From the NCBI RefSeq assembly GCF_016775155.1, contig NZ_JAEUGD010000058.1, positions 137,733 to 201,732 of the forward strand: a DNA stretch of 64,000 nucleotides. The letters run 5' to 3'. The position numbers were made by a program, and so were the translations under genes. This DNA comes from Fulvivirga marina (lineage in GTDB: Bacteria > Bacteroidota > Bacteroidia > Cytophagales > Cyclobacteriaceae). The notes under the pieces were generated by a model. That model was not told where the DNA came from. It ran no database searches and was given only the letters and a program-made list of their open reading frames with translations. Positions 26,368-38,144 of this stretch are shown here, piece after piece (position 1 is the first letter of the stretch; every line of letters starts with the position of its first letter).

Positions 26368-27297
26368 TCATAGGTCTTTGATGGCAGGCACTTTGAGCTC
26401 TTCTAAATTCCAGCCCGCTCGTTTCGCTCCGGCCTGATAGGCACTTTCCAAAAAAGATAATACTGCCCCAGCTGGATCCTTGGCATTCTTTACGTATTCG
26501 TAAGTAAGAAGTACCATAGGGCTACCATTGCTATCCATCCATTTTGCTGCATCTGGTTTCAAAACTTCTTGATCAATTCCTTCTGGGGATGGATAAGTAT
26601 AAGAGTAGTACATAGGCTCCTGAACATTATCATCCCCCGCCCAGAAGCCAAAACTTATTTGTTCATGCGAATAAGTATCCTTCTCTAAGGTACGAGCCGA
26701 GCTATCCATAGCCGGGAGTTTCTTTCCTGAAAACCGGGTTACAGCCAAATCCATATGATGCCAATAAATCTGAACAGGACAGGTTTTACCATAAAATCTT
26801 CCGCTGAATTCTTTAAAAATAGCATCATTCCACCTCATGATTCCCCAAAAACGGTTAATAAAATCCCAATCATAGTGGTGATACTCCTTCAACTGGTCAA
26901 ATGGTTCATCAACCCCCATATCAAAGGGTTTAGGTACAAACTGAGGGGACAAGCCGAGGCTGGCCAGTGCTTCCATATATTGTTTATAGAAAGTAGCAAC
27001 ATCAGGCTCTTTCTTCAGAGATATAGTCATTATTCTACCTGTACTGCATAAAATAACAACTTCTTTTCTCAATATATCAAACGTTATATCAACACTATCC
27101 TGACCACAATTAATAGGAATGCTGTGGGTGCCAAAACCCCTTGATGTGACGTATAAGGTGATGTACCACCAGTGATTTTTTCTGGTTGTTAGTTTTAACT
27201 GGGATTTACCGATAATCTGCAATATCAAATGCAGGGTAAGACGAGTATCAGTCCAGGCATGGAAGGGTAAATCAGGCAATTGAGGGGCTTGTGTCAT
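26368..27297 (-). CDS. DUF5996 family protein
   Basis: About 309 residues from the ATG at 27297 (MTQAPQLPDLPFHAW), a cytoplasmic soluble protein. The DUF5996 landmarks are present: WTDTRLTLHL near the start, NHWWYITLYVTSRG, the YHHYDWDFINRFW segment and, near the end, HEQISFGFWAGD and PMYYSYTYP. The biochemical role of the family is unknown to me. A longer frame to 27396 adds 33 residues without the family start and is rejected. It stands alone, with an AT-rich leader on its upstream side. Confidence 0.85.
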   Translation of the reverse strand: MTQAPQLPDLPFHAWTDTRLTLHLILQIIGKSQLKLTTRKNHWWYITLYVTSRGFGTHSIPINCGQDSVDITFDILRKEVVILCSTGRIMTISLKKEPDVATFYKQYMEALASLGLSPQFVPKPFDMGVDEPFDQLKEYHHYDWDFINRFWGIMRWNDAIFKEFSGRFYGKTCPVQIYWHHMDLAVTRFSGKKLPAMDSSARTLEKDTYSHEQISFGFWAGDDNVQEPMYYSYTYPSPEGIDQEVLKPDAAKWMDSNGSPMVLLTYEYVKNAKDPAGAVLSFLESAYQAGAKRAGWNLEELKVPAIKDL

Positions 27298-27514
27298 AAC
27301 GTATGTTGTTTTGTACGGGTGGCTCAGGTCTATAACCAACAATTCAACACGCTTGAGCCCTTTTGTAAGATAACAAAGTCTGCAGTTTGACACCAATAAT
27401 TAGCTTACTGTTTAAATCGAAGGTGCTGCTTTTAGTAATGGCTTTTCATGCTATCTTAATAAGAGACAAATGCAAACAACTGATCTCACTCGTCACGGGT
27501 AAAATATACTATCA

Positions 27515-27556
27515 AAGCTGCCTCAAAAGTGATGAATGTGACTTTTAAGACAGCTT
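27515..27556 (-). terminator. Hairpin after the GH97 gene
   Basis: On the minus strand a 16-bp stem, with only two G-T pairs, encloses a 10-base loop (outer AAGCTG/CAGCTT, inner AAAAGT/ACTTTT). It lies about 40 bases after the GH97 stop. The T-run is poor, so it may act as a processing or stability hairpin as well. The rest of the 300-base gap (27298-27597) holds no gene. Confidence 0.6.
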
Positions 27557-27597
27557 ATAACAATTTCTTGCACCTTACAAGTGGAATACTTGCTTAT

Positions 27598-29736
<2,139 letters not shown>

Positions 29737-29886
29737 TTAGTTTTTATTCTTTCAGGCTCTAAAATAAAGAGTAGTATTGAAAAGTGGGTATTGAGTATAG
29801 AGGAAAGGTTTGGTAGAAGGGTTCATTTACCCAGTTTTCTTGCCAATATTAGCTTTTTCCCACGCTTTGAGACTTAATTATAAAAT

Positions 29887-29944
29887 TATACCCGTACAAG
29901 TATAACTATATGGTGTTGAGATAAAATATACCCGTTTAGGTATA
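29887..29944 (-). promoter_or_regulatory. Two 18-bp palindromic operator-like sites
   Basis: TATACCCGTACAAGTATA (29887-29904) and TATACCCGTTTAGGTATA (29927-29944) share TATACCCGT at one end and GTATA at the other; the second is symmetrical as TATACC-N6-GGTATA. Their starts are exactly 40 bp apart, about four helical turns. They lie about 160-220 bases upstream of the GH97 start. A sugar-responsive dimeric regulator binding both sites is the simplest reading, but the protein is unknown. Confidence 0.5.
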
Positions 29945-30018
29945 AAAAGCATTGATAATTTAAAAACCGATTGATTAAATCGTAATTCCGGTGACTCAGG
30001 GTTCCTCTGCACACCCCA

Positions 30019-30054
30019 CAAAAAAGCCCCCGAAGCCAAATCAACTCCGAGGGC
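30019..30054 (-). terminator. Terminator of the GH48 gene
   Basis: On the minus strand GCCCTCGGAG pairs along its full length (with G-T pairs) with CTTCGGGGGC and is followed by seven T. It is 22 bases beyond the stop codon. Confidence 0.88.
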
Positions 30055-30076
30055 CTCCTATCTAACTATTTTTATT

Positions 30077-33000
30077 TCACTTTATCCCCACCTTCTTTAT
30101 TTCAGATCTGTCTCCATTGTTGATATGCAACAGGTACATTCCTGGCTCAAAACTGCTAACGTCCAGTTCTATACTTTGGGAATTAGAAGTAGTAGTTTGT
30201 TTATCGAGTACTACACGGCCGCTTACATCCACCAATCGCAGCCAGGTATAACCATCTCGTACCACAACATTCAACTTGTTTGCCGCAGGGTTAGGGTATA
30301 CAACAATATCCGAATTTGATCTGTATTCAGCTTCTGGCAACCGTTGCGCTAACCTGCTACTCGCGTTACAAACCGGCGGTGTGGATGCATTACTGAAATA
30401 GATAGAAAATCCGCCTGTTTTAGATACCATCACAAAGTTATCGTTATCCAATGCCACCCAGTAAGCCCCATCCAAACCCGGAATACCGCTGTTGCTGAAC
30501 GTTATATCCGGCTGTGCCTGGCTAAATGCTGAAGCAGACACAGTTCTTAAATCAATCCACCAGTTGGGTTGACCATTATTTGTATTGAAAGACAACTGCC
30601 ATAAACCGTTGTGTTGGATACTCCAGTTAATGGTAAAGTTAGTGACATTGCTCAGGTCAGGGCCTCCTGCACCAAGCACATGAGTATTGTTAAAGCTCTT
30701 GTTTATGCTAGGCAAGCCCGATGCTAGTGGTGTATCAAAACCACAATCTGATGGACCTGAAGGCAATACTTCAATATTTACACTGGCCGTAGCCGAACCT
30801 CCATTGCCATCTGTTACCGTGACCGTAGCTGCATATGTACCTACCATTGTATAAATATGGCTAACAACTGCTCCTGTGGAAGAAGCTCCGTCACCAAAGT
30901 TCCAACTGTAGGAAAGCACATCGCCATCTGCATCACTCGAACCACTGGCATCAAAGTTCACCTCTAATGATGCCTCTCCTGTAAGTGGATTAGCCAATAT
31001 TATAGCAACAGGATCATTATTCTCCTCTCCAACAGTAATGTTTACAGGAATCGATGTTCTTGTATTTCCAGCATCATCCGTAGCAACAGCAGTTAATACA
31101 TAACTTCCTTCCGCAACATTATTCCAAATGACTGCATACGGTTCACTATTATCTACACCCAAGCTGATACCATTCTGGAAAAACTCTACCGATGCCACTA
31201 CATTGTCATCCGCTGCGTTGGCCTGAATGGTAATATCACTACCAGGCGTAAAAACGGCATTGTTAGCTGGAGACTCAATGCTTACTGTAGGAGAAGCATC
31301 ACCACCATCACCAAAGAAGAAACCATACTCTGCATTGGCCAGGGCAATTTCTATCAGCGCCCATGACCTGTGGTATCTGGTTTCGTAAGGCTGACCGCTC
31401 TCGTAACTGCTTTGCAGCTTCTGAAAGTCAGGGTCATTTTTATATTTGCTGCGGATATCAAGAAAAGTGATGCCACTTTCTATAACATCTCCATTAGGCA
31501 TGGTTCCGTTAAAAGATTCAGGAACATAGACTTCCTGCTCGAAGAACCTGACATAATCTCCTCTTTCTTCGGGAGAAGCAAGGCCTTTTTCATCACGGAA
31601 GTTATTCCACATTCTGTCCAATATCTCCTTGGCAAGTACTTTTGATTCCTCATCGATCACTTCGTATTTCTCCGTAGCTGCGGCATAATAAATTAAAGCT
31701 TTGGCAAAGGATGCGGCGATTCCTAAATCTTGGTTATAACCGGTTACTGTTACTCTTAAGTTACTATTAGCTCCCGGGTTGTCAGGGTTCCATGTATCCG
31801 GCTCACCGCTCCATTCCAGTTCAGCAGGGATTTGAAAAGTACTACCTGTTAACTGAACATGCTCTTTTACCCAAGGCACCCAGTTATCCATCAACTCCTT
31901 GGCTCTTGGGTCGTTGGACAGGTAGTAGTATTCAGCCACCCGCTCCATAGACCATGCCTGCCATCCTCCCCAGGTATTGCTTCCGGGATCATGGTACACG
32001 GGTTGATCATCATAGGCCATTCCGTAGAAAGTTGATTTTCCTGCCGGATATGGGCTGTAGTCTCCGTTCCAACTGTTAGTAGCTCCACCTGCAATGGCGC
32101 CATCAGCTGATTGTAGGTAGCGATAGAATTCAAGCTGACGATCCAAACTAGTTCCGAAATCTCTGGCTCCGTTTTGAGATGCCGGCTTTAAATCATCATA
32201 GGCTGTCAAAGCCCAGGCTGCAACCGGGTTTTGATATCCAAAGTGGCAATGACTTGATCCTATTCTCCATGCCCAGGTTCCAGAAGTAGAAATAGAGCCG
32301 CCCCACGCATAGTACCACGACATCAGGTAATGTGCACTTTCATAACCAGAAGCTGAAGCATCCGGACTTTGCGCACCCAGCGGTTTGAAGTATTTGTCAA
32401 ACATGGCCAACCGGGTAAAATCACCCATTTTGCTGGCATCATTTAGTGGAATGATTGAGTTAGGGTTCAAATCCTGCTCTTTTGCCCACTCAGCTGCCCA
32501 ATACATGGCCTGCACTACTCTGGCGTCTGCATCCGGCGCATTGGTATACCTCCACTGTTGTGCATAGTTCTGGTCGAGGGTAAATAAAGGCAAATAACCT
32601 TTGTCGCTTCCCCAGTTGAACGCTTCCCAAGAGGGCTGGGGAACTGTTTCCCAAACAGACTCCTGCTCCCCTCTCTGGAAGGTGTTGATGAAAGACGGGG
32701 TGGTAACGCCGTCACCTCTTGTTCCATAACCATAAAAGTTATCGCAGTCTAGCAACCAGTGCATGCCATAGACTTCCGGACCATAGGCAGCCGTCAAATC
32801 AGGCGATACAGGGTCACTCCCAACGGGTGTGTTAAACTGCAATGGTGATGGATAGTAACTAGGTTCGGGGAATTCCGGCGCATAGGTAGCAGGACTTGAA
32901 GCATTGTAAGCACTGTTAGTGGGCTGGTCCTCTTTTGAAGGAATAATATGATCCTCCATTTTCCCCCATGCCTGATTCAAGGGCTGCCAGTCTCCACTGA

Positions 33001-33262
33001 TCCTGCCATGCATGGCCTCAAGCCAGATCCAGTAAGAATATAATTCGCTGGTAGATTCATGCCCATGATCAGGAGCTTCTACAATCAAGGTTTCTACTGA
33101 GTGGTAGGGAGCTCCGTCGGGGCTAAAATAGCCGTTGGCAGGATCGTAAAACTCTCCTCTTAACTCTTTAAACCTATCAATGTACACGTTCTGCGCACTG
33201 ACATAGGAACACCATGCCAGCATCAACAAAAAAAGCATCGGTAATTTTAAATTTGTCTTCAT
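30077..33262 (-). CDS. GH48 cellulase with Ig, PKD and T9SS domains
   Basis: A 1061-residue secreted enzyme. Signal peptide (about 1-24); GH48 catalytic domain (about 25-650), recognised from [27 protein letters not shown] (holding the conserved catalytic-acid glutamate) and [14 protein letters not shown]; an Ig-like domain (about 657-745); a PKD domain (about 750-832, SYSWNFGDG); an unassigned beta-rich domain (about 835-965); and a type IX sorting domain (about 985-1061, [11 protein letters not shown]...). GH48 enzymes are processive cellobiohydrolases acting from reducing ends, some being chitinases. The ATG at 33262 starts the signal peptide; the longer frame is rejected. GH48 is rare outside Bacillota and Actinomycetota. 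Confidence 0.93.
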   Translation of the reverse strand: MKTNLKLPMLFLLMLAWCSYVSAQNVYIDRFKELRGEFYDPANGYFSPDGAPYHSVETLIVEAPDHGHESTSELYSYWIWLEAMHGRISGDWQPLNQAWGKMEDHIIPSKEDQPTNSAYNASSPATYAPEFPEPSYYPSPLQFNTPVGSDPVSPDLTAAYGPEVYGMHWLLDCDNFYGYGTRGDGVTTPSFINTFQRGEQESVWETVPQPSWEAFNWGSDKGYLPLFTLDQNYAQQWRYTNAPDADARVVQAMYWAAEWAKEQDLNPNSIIPLNDASKMGDFTRLAMFDKYFKPLGAQSPDASASGYESAHYLMSWYYAWGGSISTSGTWAWRIGSSHCHFGYQNPVAAWALTAYDDLKPASQNGARDFGTSLDRQLEFYRYLQSADGAIAGGATNSWNGDYSPYPAGKSTFYGMAYDDQPVYHDPGSNTWGGWQAWSMERVAEYYYLSNDPRAKELMDNWVPWVKEHVQLTGSTFQIPAELEWSGEPDTWNPDNPGANSNLRVTVTGYNQDLGIAASFAKALIYYAAATEKYEVIDEESKVLAKEILDRMWNNFRDEKGLASPEERGDYVRFFEQEVYVPESFNGTMPNGDVIESGITFLDIRSKYKNDPDFQKLQSSYESGQPYETRYHRSWALIEIALANAEYGFFFGDGGDASPTVSIESPANNAVFTPGSDITIQANAADDNVVASVEFFQNGISLGVDNSEPYAVIWNNVAEGSYVLTAVATDDAGNTRTSIPVNITVGEENNDPVAIILANPLTGEASLEVNFDASGSSDADGDVLSYSWNFGDGASSTGAVVSHIYTMVGTYAATVTVTDGNGGSATASVNIEVLPSGPSDCGFDTPLASGLPSINKSFNNTHVLGAGGPDLSNVTNFTINWSIQHNGLWQLSFNTNNGQPNWWIDLRTVSASAFSQAQPDITFSNSGIPGLDGAYWVALDNDNFVMVSKTGGFSIYFSNASTPPVCNASSRLAQRLPEAEYRSNSDIVVYPNPAANKLNVVVRDGYTWLRLVDVSGRVVLDKQTTTSNSQSIELDVSSFEPGMYLLHINNGDRSEIKKVGIK

Positions 33263-33872
33263 AGAAGTAAGGGTTTGGTTATAGTTGATTAATCGATTAC
33301 ATTCCATATTAAAAAAGGGGATAGTGGGAGTAAATTCATTTCCGTGATATATCCCACCGTCAATGTTCGGAATATGCATCTCACAGAAAGTAGCTGGTAT
33401 TGAGTCCCCAAAAACAAGAATCTGTTTTCACCAGACTCTTACTCGAGCTTTTCCCAAAGAAATCACTAATTAAATTCACCTGTTGGCACTATAGTCTCAA
33501 AGTTCTGGAGTATTGTCTGCCATAAAAAACCATTTAAACAGGCATAAAAGGGGGCTTTCTACCTTACCTTTTTAGTTTGGAACGCATACATGGGATGAAA
33601 ATTAAAACCGCGACATTTACATCAAAACAGCGGGGTGATTATATCACGGTCAGACTTAGTAAGATTGTAAAAGCGGAGAAAACTTACTGTTCATCACAAG
33701 ATTATCATCGGAACAAATGCTGTTTCATCAAGGAAATGATTTGAACAAGCTAAGGAGTGGCAGAAAATTTGAGGGAACCTCTTGCCTGAATGTTATTATT
33801 GGAATATAGTCTCATTTGTGGTTCAAGCTTAGGCCATAGTCATCGATCTGGACCGAATAAACAATTGTACAA
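33263..33872. other. Intergenic region upstream of GH48, no gene
   Basis: About 610 bases. A 49-codon plus-strand ORF (33595-33744) has no recognisable family and poor surroundings, so it is not called. The region should contain the minus-strand GH48 promoter and leader. Confidence 0.55.
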
Positions 33873-34438
33873 TCAAGCTTTCTTAACTCTATCTTTAATG
33901 AGTCTACAAAATTCATTTCCAAGGATATTAGCTTCCTTTGAAAACTTCTCTTCCAATTGAAAATTTAACACTCGATACTCATTTATACCATTGCAAATTA
34001 ATAACTCCACAATCCTAAATTTGGACCCTGACCCTGGCAGTGATTTCAATTGAACACACTCAGTTCTTAAATGCATTTTTACTTTAAGATCAGCAGCCTT
34101 CTTTTTTTGAAATCGTTTCGAAATTCAATATTCTCCTTAGTTATCAAAAGATAGTCTGAAGCTTGTTTTAACATGATCAATACTGAAAATCCCGCAATTC
34201 CGAATCCAAGGCACGCCCCTATTATTATTTCTATATAATTGTGAGAATAGGCGATTGTCAAGATTCCTACGAACACTCCAATTAAAAACAACAGAAGCAA
34301 TCCAATTCTTGGCTTATCACACAGATCGAGGTTAGACCTTACCTGCAATCTAGCAGTGGTATTGTTTATTTGTAATCCTGCAAGTTCGCAAGTGGCATAA
34401 ATATCAAATTTCTTTTCTTGCTCTACTTTTTTTGACAT
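33873..34438 (-). pseudogene. Two-helix membrane protein, split by frameshift
   Basis: Two consecutive ORFs look like one gene. The first (34438-34079, 119 residues) has two transmembrane helices (about 45-65 and 70-90) and ends ...EFRNDFKKRRLLILK. The second (34076-33873, 67 residues) begins MHLRTECVQLKS and lacks any start-like context of its own. Reading -1 at a run of seven A in the codons for FKK continues without a stop into the second frame (KKAADLKVKMHLRTECVQL), giving one protein of about 185 residues with a C-terminal cytoplasmic domain. Either a recent frameshift, a sequencing error in the A-run, or programmed slippage explains it. The family is unknown to me. Confidence 0.55.
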
Positions 34439-34536
34439 TCTGGATACAGGGGATTGAATACAGGAAAATCCTTGAGACCAAGGAAAGCTAAAAATGCCCC
34501 TCCTATAATGTATGTTCGTAATTTATCGTCCTTCAT
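34423..34536 (-). CDS. Tiny membrane protein overlapping the split gene
   Basis: A 37-residue ORF beginning MKDDKLRTYIIGG with one short hydrophobic segment (YIIGGAFLAFLGL) and ending in a lysine pair. It starts with ATG at 34536 after an AT-rich leader and overlaps the start of the two-helix membrane gene by 16 bases, as coupled genes do. Too short to identify; it may be a small partner of the following membrane protein or fortuitous. Confidence 0.35.
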   Translation of the reverse strand: MKDDKLRTYIIGGAFLAFLGLKDFPVFNPLYPECQKK

Positions 34537-34659
34537 TTTAATCCAAACTATAAAATTTTGATAATCAAAACATAGTCTGGATAAATTAAGAGGGAACTTA
34601 ATAATATAAAATAGTTACCGCTACTTTCTTGCTAGTTGCAGGCTTTCCTAAAGTCTATG

Positions 34660-34725
34660 CAAAATCAGGAGATTGCTTTGTCATTCTCCCCTCTCTTCAC
34701 ACCATGAAGACCAGAAACCGTCATC
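34660..34725. repeat. Dispersed repeat arm, GAGATTGC/GTCAT type
   Basis: GGAGATTGCTTTGTCATTCTCCCCTC followed after about 20 bases by CCGTCATCGCAGATT resembles the inverted arms of the common bacterial repeat in which CGTCATTGCGA faces AGCAATCTCC. A related element is at 40570-40690. The copy is degenerate. Confidence 0.4.
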
Positions 34726-35635
34726 GCAGATTATCTACCTCAAGAGCTTTCCGCTTATAGCGCTTATTGATAACCGGGTAAACCAAGACTGAAGCAAGAA
34801 TAATTAGCGTTCCCCAATAAAAGCCTGGCTCCATTTTTTCCTTTTCTCCAAAAATGAGTACGGCCAGGATAATACCATAAACAGGCTCAAGGTTAACCGT
34901 AAGGTTAACCACAAAGGCTGATATCCTTTTCATAAGTTCTACTGACACGGAGAATGCGTAAACTGTGCAAATCAAGGCCAGTATGGAAAGGTAAAGCCAA
35001 TCCATAGCTGTAGGTACCAAGTGTAGCTGCCCATCTGATGCAAAGTGAGTCATATAGACCGGAAAAAATAACGAGGTGCCCAGAAATGCACCAAGCATTT
35101 CATAAAAGGTGATCATATAAGGTCCGTGTTTCTTTGTCAGTTGCCCATTAATCACAGAAAACAGGGCTGACAGCATAGCAGAAACCACTGCCATCAGTAA
35201 TCCAAGGGCGTGGTTGAACTGAAATCTAAAAATAATATACAGGCCTACAATAACTACTAAGCCAAGAACAACTTCAAAGATCTTGATCTTTCTCTTGTTC
35301 ACCCAAGGTTCAACAAAACTGGTCCACAAAGAGCAGGTGGCCATACCCGCCAAACAAACAGAAGCTGTGGAAACTCTTGCCGCTGCGAAGAAAAGTATCC
35401 AATGAGCTGCAATAATAAAACCGGTACCCAGGATTTTAAGTACTTCTTTGTACCCAAGTTGAAAGTTATGCCTTCTGAAATGTAGCATAACTCCTAGTGC
35501 CATAAAGGCCAGCATGGTACGGTACCAAACTATTTCAACCGAAGGAATAGAAATAAGAAGTCCAAGAATAGCCGTAAACCCCCAAATCCACACAATAAAG
35601 TGTAAGGTGACATAATCTTTTGTGGTAGCAGTCAT
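34721..35635 (-). CDS. EamA/DMT family transporter
   Basis: A 304-residue integral membrane protein with about ten hydrophobic helices arranged as two EamA repeats (the second starts near ALLSALFSVINGQL). The family (drug/metabolite transporters) exports metabolites or amino acids; the substrate here cannot be read. A conserved glutamate-proline pair (NLEPVYGIILAVL) near residue 245 is typical of the second repeat. Its start overlaps the preceding permease stop by one base (TAATG), so it is the third gene of the tgt operon. The C-terminal tail is basic and cytoplasmic. Confidence 0.92.
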   Translation of the reverse strand: MTATTKDYVTLHFIVWIWGFTAILGLLISIPSVEIVWYRTMLAFMALGVMLHFRRHNFQLGYKEVLKILGTGFIIAAHWILFFAAARVSTASVCLAGMATCSLWTSFVEPWVNKRKIKIFEVVLGLVVIVGLYIIFRFQFNHALGLLMAVVSAMLSALFSVINGQLTKKHGPYMITFYEMLGAFLGTSLFFPVYMTHFASDGQLHLVPTAMDWLYLSILALICTVYAFSVSVELMKRISAFVVNLTVNLEPVYGIILAVLIFGEKEKMEPGFYWGTLIILASVLVYPVINKRYKRKALEVDNLR

Positions 35636-36708
35636 TACCTGGGTACGTATTTATACATCAAAAGTGAAATTCCTCCAAATAGAATATTAGGAATCCATAC
35701 CGAAAATGCAGGATTCATACTTCCCGCCTCGGCAATGGTCTTGGTCATGATAAAGAACAAAATATAAAGGAAAGATAAAAAGAACCCCAGGGCAATCTGG
35801 AACCCTGCCCCACCTCGTGTTTTCCTTGCTGATACGATTACTCCCATGAAGGTCAGTATTAAAACTGCAAACGGCGAAGTAAAACGGGTGTATTTTTCTA
35901 CTTCAAAAACCTCCACATTGCTGGCCCCCCGCAATCTGAGCTTATCAATTTGTTCGTTGAGTTCATCAATGGTCATGGCATCCTGACTGCGATAGTCATT
36001 ATCAAATTCACTAGGATGTATAGCCAGTGTTGTATCTATTTCTTTGCCCTCTTCAATTTTTTCAACATCACCGGTTATGCTATGCTTACGCCAATTGCTC
36101 AGCACCCACTTCGATTTATCCTCATCCCATTTGATCCGCGACGCCGAAAGTTTCTCTAAAAGTCTGGTTCCGTCAACCTTCTCCAAGGTAAAATCATACC
36201 CCATCTCTGTCTGGTTATTATAACTCCTGATATAGAGATAGGTATTGGGTGCCACCTGTATGTGGTAGTTAGTTTTATCAAAGTAAAATTTGCTCTTAAG
36301 GTACTCCACTTCAAAAGCCACCCTGGATTTATTAGAGTTAGGTATTACCCATCCTGTAAGCACAAAACTGGTAACAGCAATCATGGTAGATCCGATCAGG
36401 TAGGGTAGCAACATTCTTTTAAAGGAAACACCGCTACTCAGTATAGCCACTATTTCAGTGTGCCCGGCCATTTGGGCTGTAACAAATACTGTAGCAATAA
36501 AAACAGTTAGTGGGGTAATAAAATTGGCTATCCATGGAATAAAATCCAGATAGTAACCCAGGATTTGTGGTGTTTGCAAACCCGCATCCGCAAATTTATC
36601 CGTCTTCTCTGTGATATCAATCACCAGAATAATGGATACAATAATGAGAACTGTAAAGATAAAAGCCCCTAAAAACTTCTTAAGTATGTACTTATCTATT
36701 AACTTCAT
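35635..36708 (-). CDS. LptF/LptG family permease (YjgP/YjgQ)
   Basis: A 357-residue inner-membrane protein of the LPS export permease family. The typical start KLIDKYILKKFLGAFIFTVL, three N-terminal helices (about 12-33, 52-72, 98-120), a periplasmic beta-jellyroll (about 130-265) and three C-terminal helices (about 275-355) are visible. With LptB and a partner permease it would lift lipopolysaccharide from the inner membrane. It begins directly after the tgt stop (TAA then ATG), a neighbourhood I recall from other Bacteroidota. Whether it is LptF or LptG is not decided. Confidence 0.92.
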   Translation of the reverse strand: MKLIDKYILKKFLGAFIFTVLIIVSIILVIDITEKTDKFADAGLQTPQILGYYLDFIPWIANFITPLTVFIATVFVTAQMAGHTEIVAILSSGVSFKRMLLPYLIGSTMIAVTSFVLTGWVIPNSNKSRVAFEVEYLKSKFYFDKTNYHIQVAPNTYLYIRSYNNQTEMGYDFTLEKVDGTRLLEKLSASRIKWDEDKSKWVLSNWRKHSITGDVEKIEEGKEIDTTLAIHPSEFDNDYRSQDAMTIDELNEQIDKLRLRGASNVEVFEVEKYTRFTSPFAVLILTFMGVIVSARKTRGGAGFQIALGFFLSFLYILFFIMTKTIAEAGSMNPAFSVWIPNILFGGISLLMYKYVPR

Positions 36709-37839
36709 TTAGAGTCGTTGAGAAACCTTGCTGACCATTTTGTTTTTCCATTGACTGAAAGTGCCCGCTTCTATTTGTGTTCGAGCCTCTCCTACCAGCC
36801 ATAGATAAAAACTTAGGTTATGTATGCTAGCAATTTGCGCGCCTAAAATTTCCTTGCTCATGATCAGATGTCTAAGATAAGCTTTTGAATAAAAATTATC
36901 GACATATCCAGGCAAAACTGGGTCGATCGGAGAAAAGTCTCTATCCCACTTTTTATTTTTTATATTAATGATACCTTCCGATGTAAACAGCATGCCATTC
37001 CGGGCATTTCGGGTAGGCATCACACAGTCAAACATATCTATACCTAAAGCAATACACTCCAGGATGTTGGCAGGCGTACCTACTCCCATCAGGTAACGTG
37101 GCTTATCTAACGGCAAAATATTACAAACATGATCCGTCATTTCATACATCATTTCCGCCGGTTCACCTACAGACAAACCTCCAATAGCATTACCATCACG
37201 TTCAAACGATGCTATAGCCTCAGCAGACTGTGTACGCAGGTCTTTGTAAACACTGCCCTGCACTATCGGGAATAATGTTTGACTATATCCATATTTACCT
37301 TCAGTTTTGTCAAAATGCTCGCAGCAGCGTTTCAACCAGCGATGCGTCATATGCATGGATTTCTCAGCATAGTCGTATTCACAGGGGTAAGGTGTACATT
37401 CATCAAAAGCCATGATGATATCTGCCCCTATGGTCCGCTGAATATCCATTACTGCCTCTGGTGAAAACATATGCCTTGAGCCATCGATATGCGACTGAAA
37501 GGTTACTCCTTCTTCTTTTATTTTACGTGTATCGGCCAATGAGTAGACCTGGTACCCTCCACTATCCGTAAGAATAGGCCTGTCCCACCCATTAAATTTA
37601 TGTAAACCTCCTGCTTCCTCAAGAATGTCAAGCCCTGGCCTAAGGTATAAATGATAAGTATTTCCTAATATGATCTGGGCTTTGATATCTTCCTTCAGCT
37701 CTCGTTGATGTACCGCTTTAACAGAACCTGCTGTACCTACCGGCATAAAAATAGGAGTCTTGATGTCTCCATGGTCAGTGGTTATAGTACCTGTTCTTGC
37801 TTTGCTCCCAGGATCTTTTGACTCTAGCTTAAAATTCAT
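36709..37839 (-). CDS. tgt: tRNA-guanine transglycosylase, zinc cysteines absent
   Basis: A 376-residue enzyme that exchanges guanine 34 of certain tRNAs for preQ1 in queuosine formation. Active-site segments are intact: LTDSGGYQVYS (general base aspartate), GGLSVGE (substrate loop) and FDCVMPTRNARNG (nucleophile aspartate). The zinc site is not: bacterial enzymes read C-x-C-x2-C just before SRAYLRHL, whereas here the run is PVLPGYVDNFYSKAYLRHL with no cysteine, although the distal histidine in IASIHNLSFY remains. The fold may be held together without zinc. First gene of the tgt-permease-transporter operon; a -7 element (37864-37871) lies 25 bases upstream. Confidence 0.95.
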   Translation of the reverse strand: MNFKLESKDPGSKARTGTITTDHGDIKTPIFMPVGTAGSVKAVHQRELKEDIKAQIILGNTYHLYLRPGLDILEEAGGLHKFNGWDRPILTDSGGYQVYSLADTRKIKEEGVTFQSHIDGSRHMFSPEAVMDIQRTIGADIIMAFDECTPYPCEYDYAEKSMHMTHRWLKRCCEHFDKTEGKYGYSQTLFPIVQGSVYKDLRTQSAEAIASFERDGNAIGGLSVGEPAEMMYEMTDHVCNILPLDKPRYLMGVGTPANILECIALGIDMFDCVMPTRNARNGMLFTSEGIINIKNKKWDRDFSPIDPVLPGYVDNFYSKAYLRHLIMSKEILGAQIASIHNLSFYLWLVGEARTQIEAGTFSQWKNKMVSKVSQRL

Positions 37840-38144
37840 TTTTTACCTTTAATAAATGGCCTGCAAAAATAAGGGGAATATTACAAATGCCACTAAGGTT
37901 TAGTATTTTACTCAGTATTGAAATTTATGGACATAGGTTCCAGGGCTGCATACCTCATGGTTTTATTCCCCCAGCATGGCTTTAAGTAAAATAAAAATCA
38001 ATGACCTAAACCCGGTCTTCCACAATCAGACACCTTCCTGCAAACCGAAAAGGCAGGTTAAATTAAAGAGCAACGTTTATATTTTATTAGTATTGATTCT
38101 TCATAGTACTGGCAAACCTCACCTAAATTCACTATTTTACATAC
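37840..38144. other. Divergent region between tgt and alkB
   Basis: A 305-base region holding promoters for both directions. The tgt side has TATTTTTG on the minus strand (37871-37864), which fits TAnnTTTG. The alkB side shows no clear consensus element. A weak CCTGC/GCAGG inverted repeat sits near 38037-38058. No gene is seen. Confidence 0.55.
37864..37871 (-). promoter_or_regulatory. -7 element of the tgt operon
   Basis: TATTTTTG on the minus strand matches TAnnTTTG and is 25 bases upstream of the tgt ATG. No TTTG is present at the expected -33 distance. Confidence 0.45.

Noticed and set aside
33595-33744. 49-codon plus-strand ORF upstream of GH48
   Set aside because: Begins MKIKTATFTSKQRG, which hinted at an integrase fragment, but the rest has no supporting pattern, and no repeats or other fragments lie near it.
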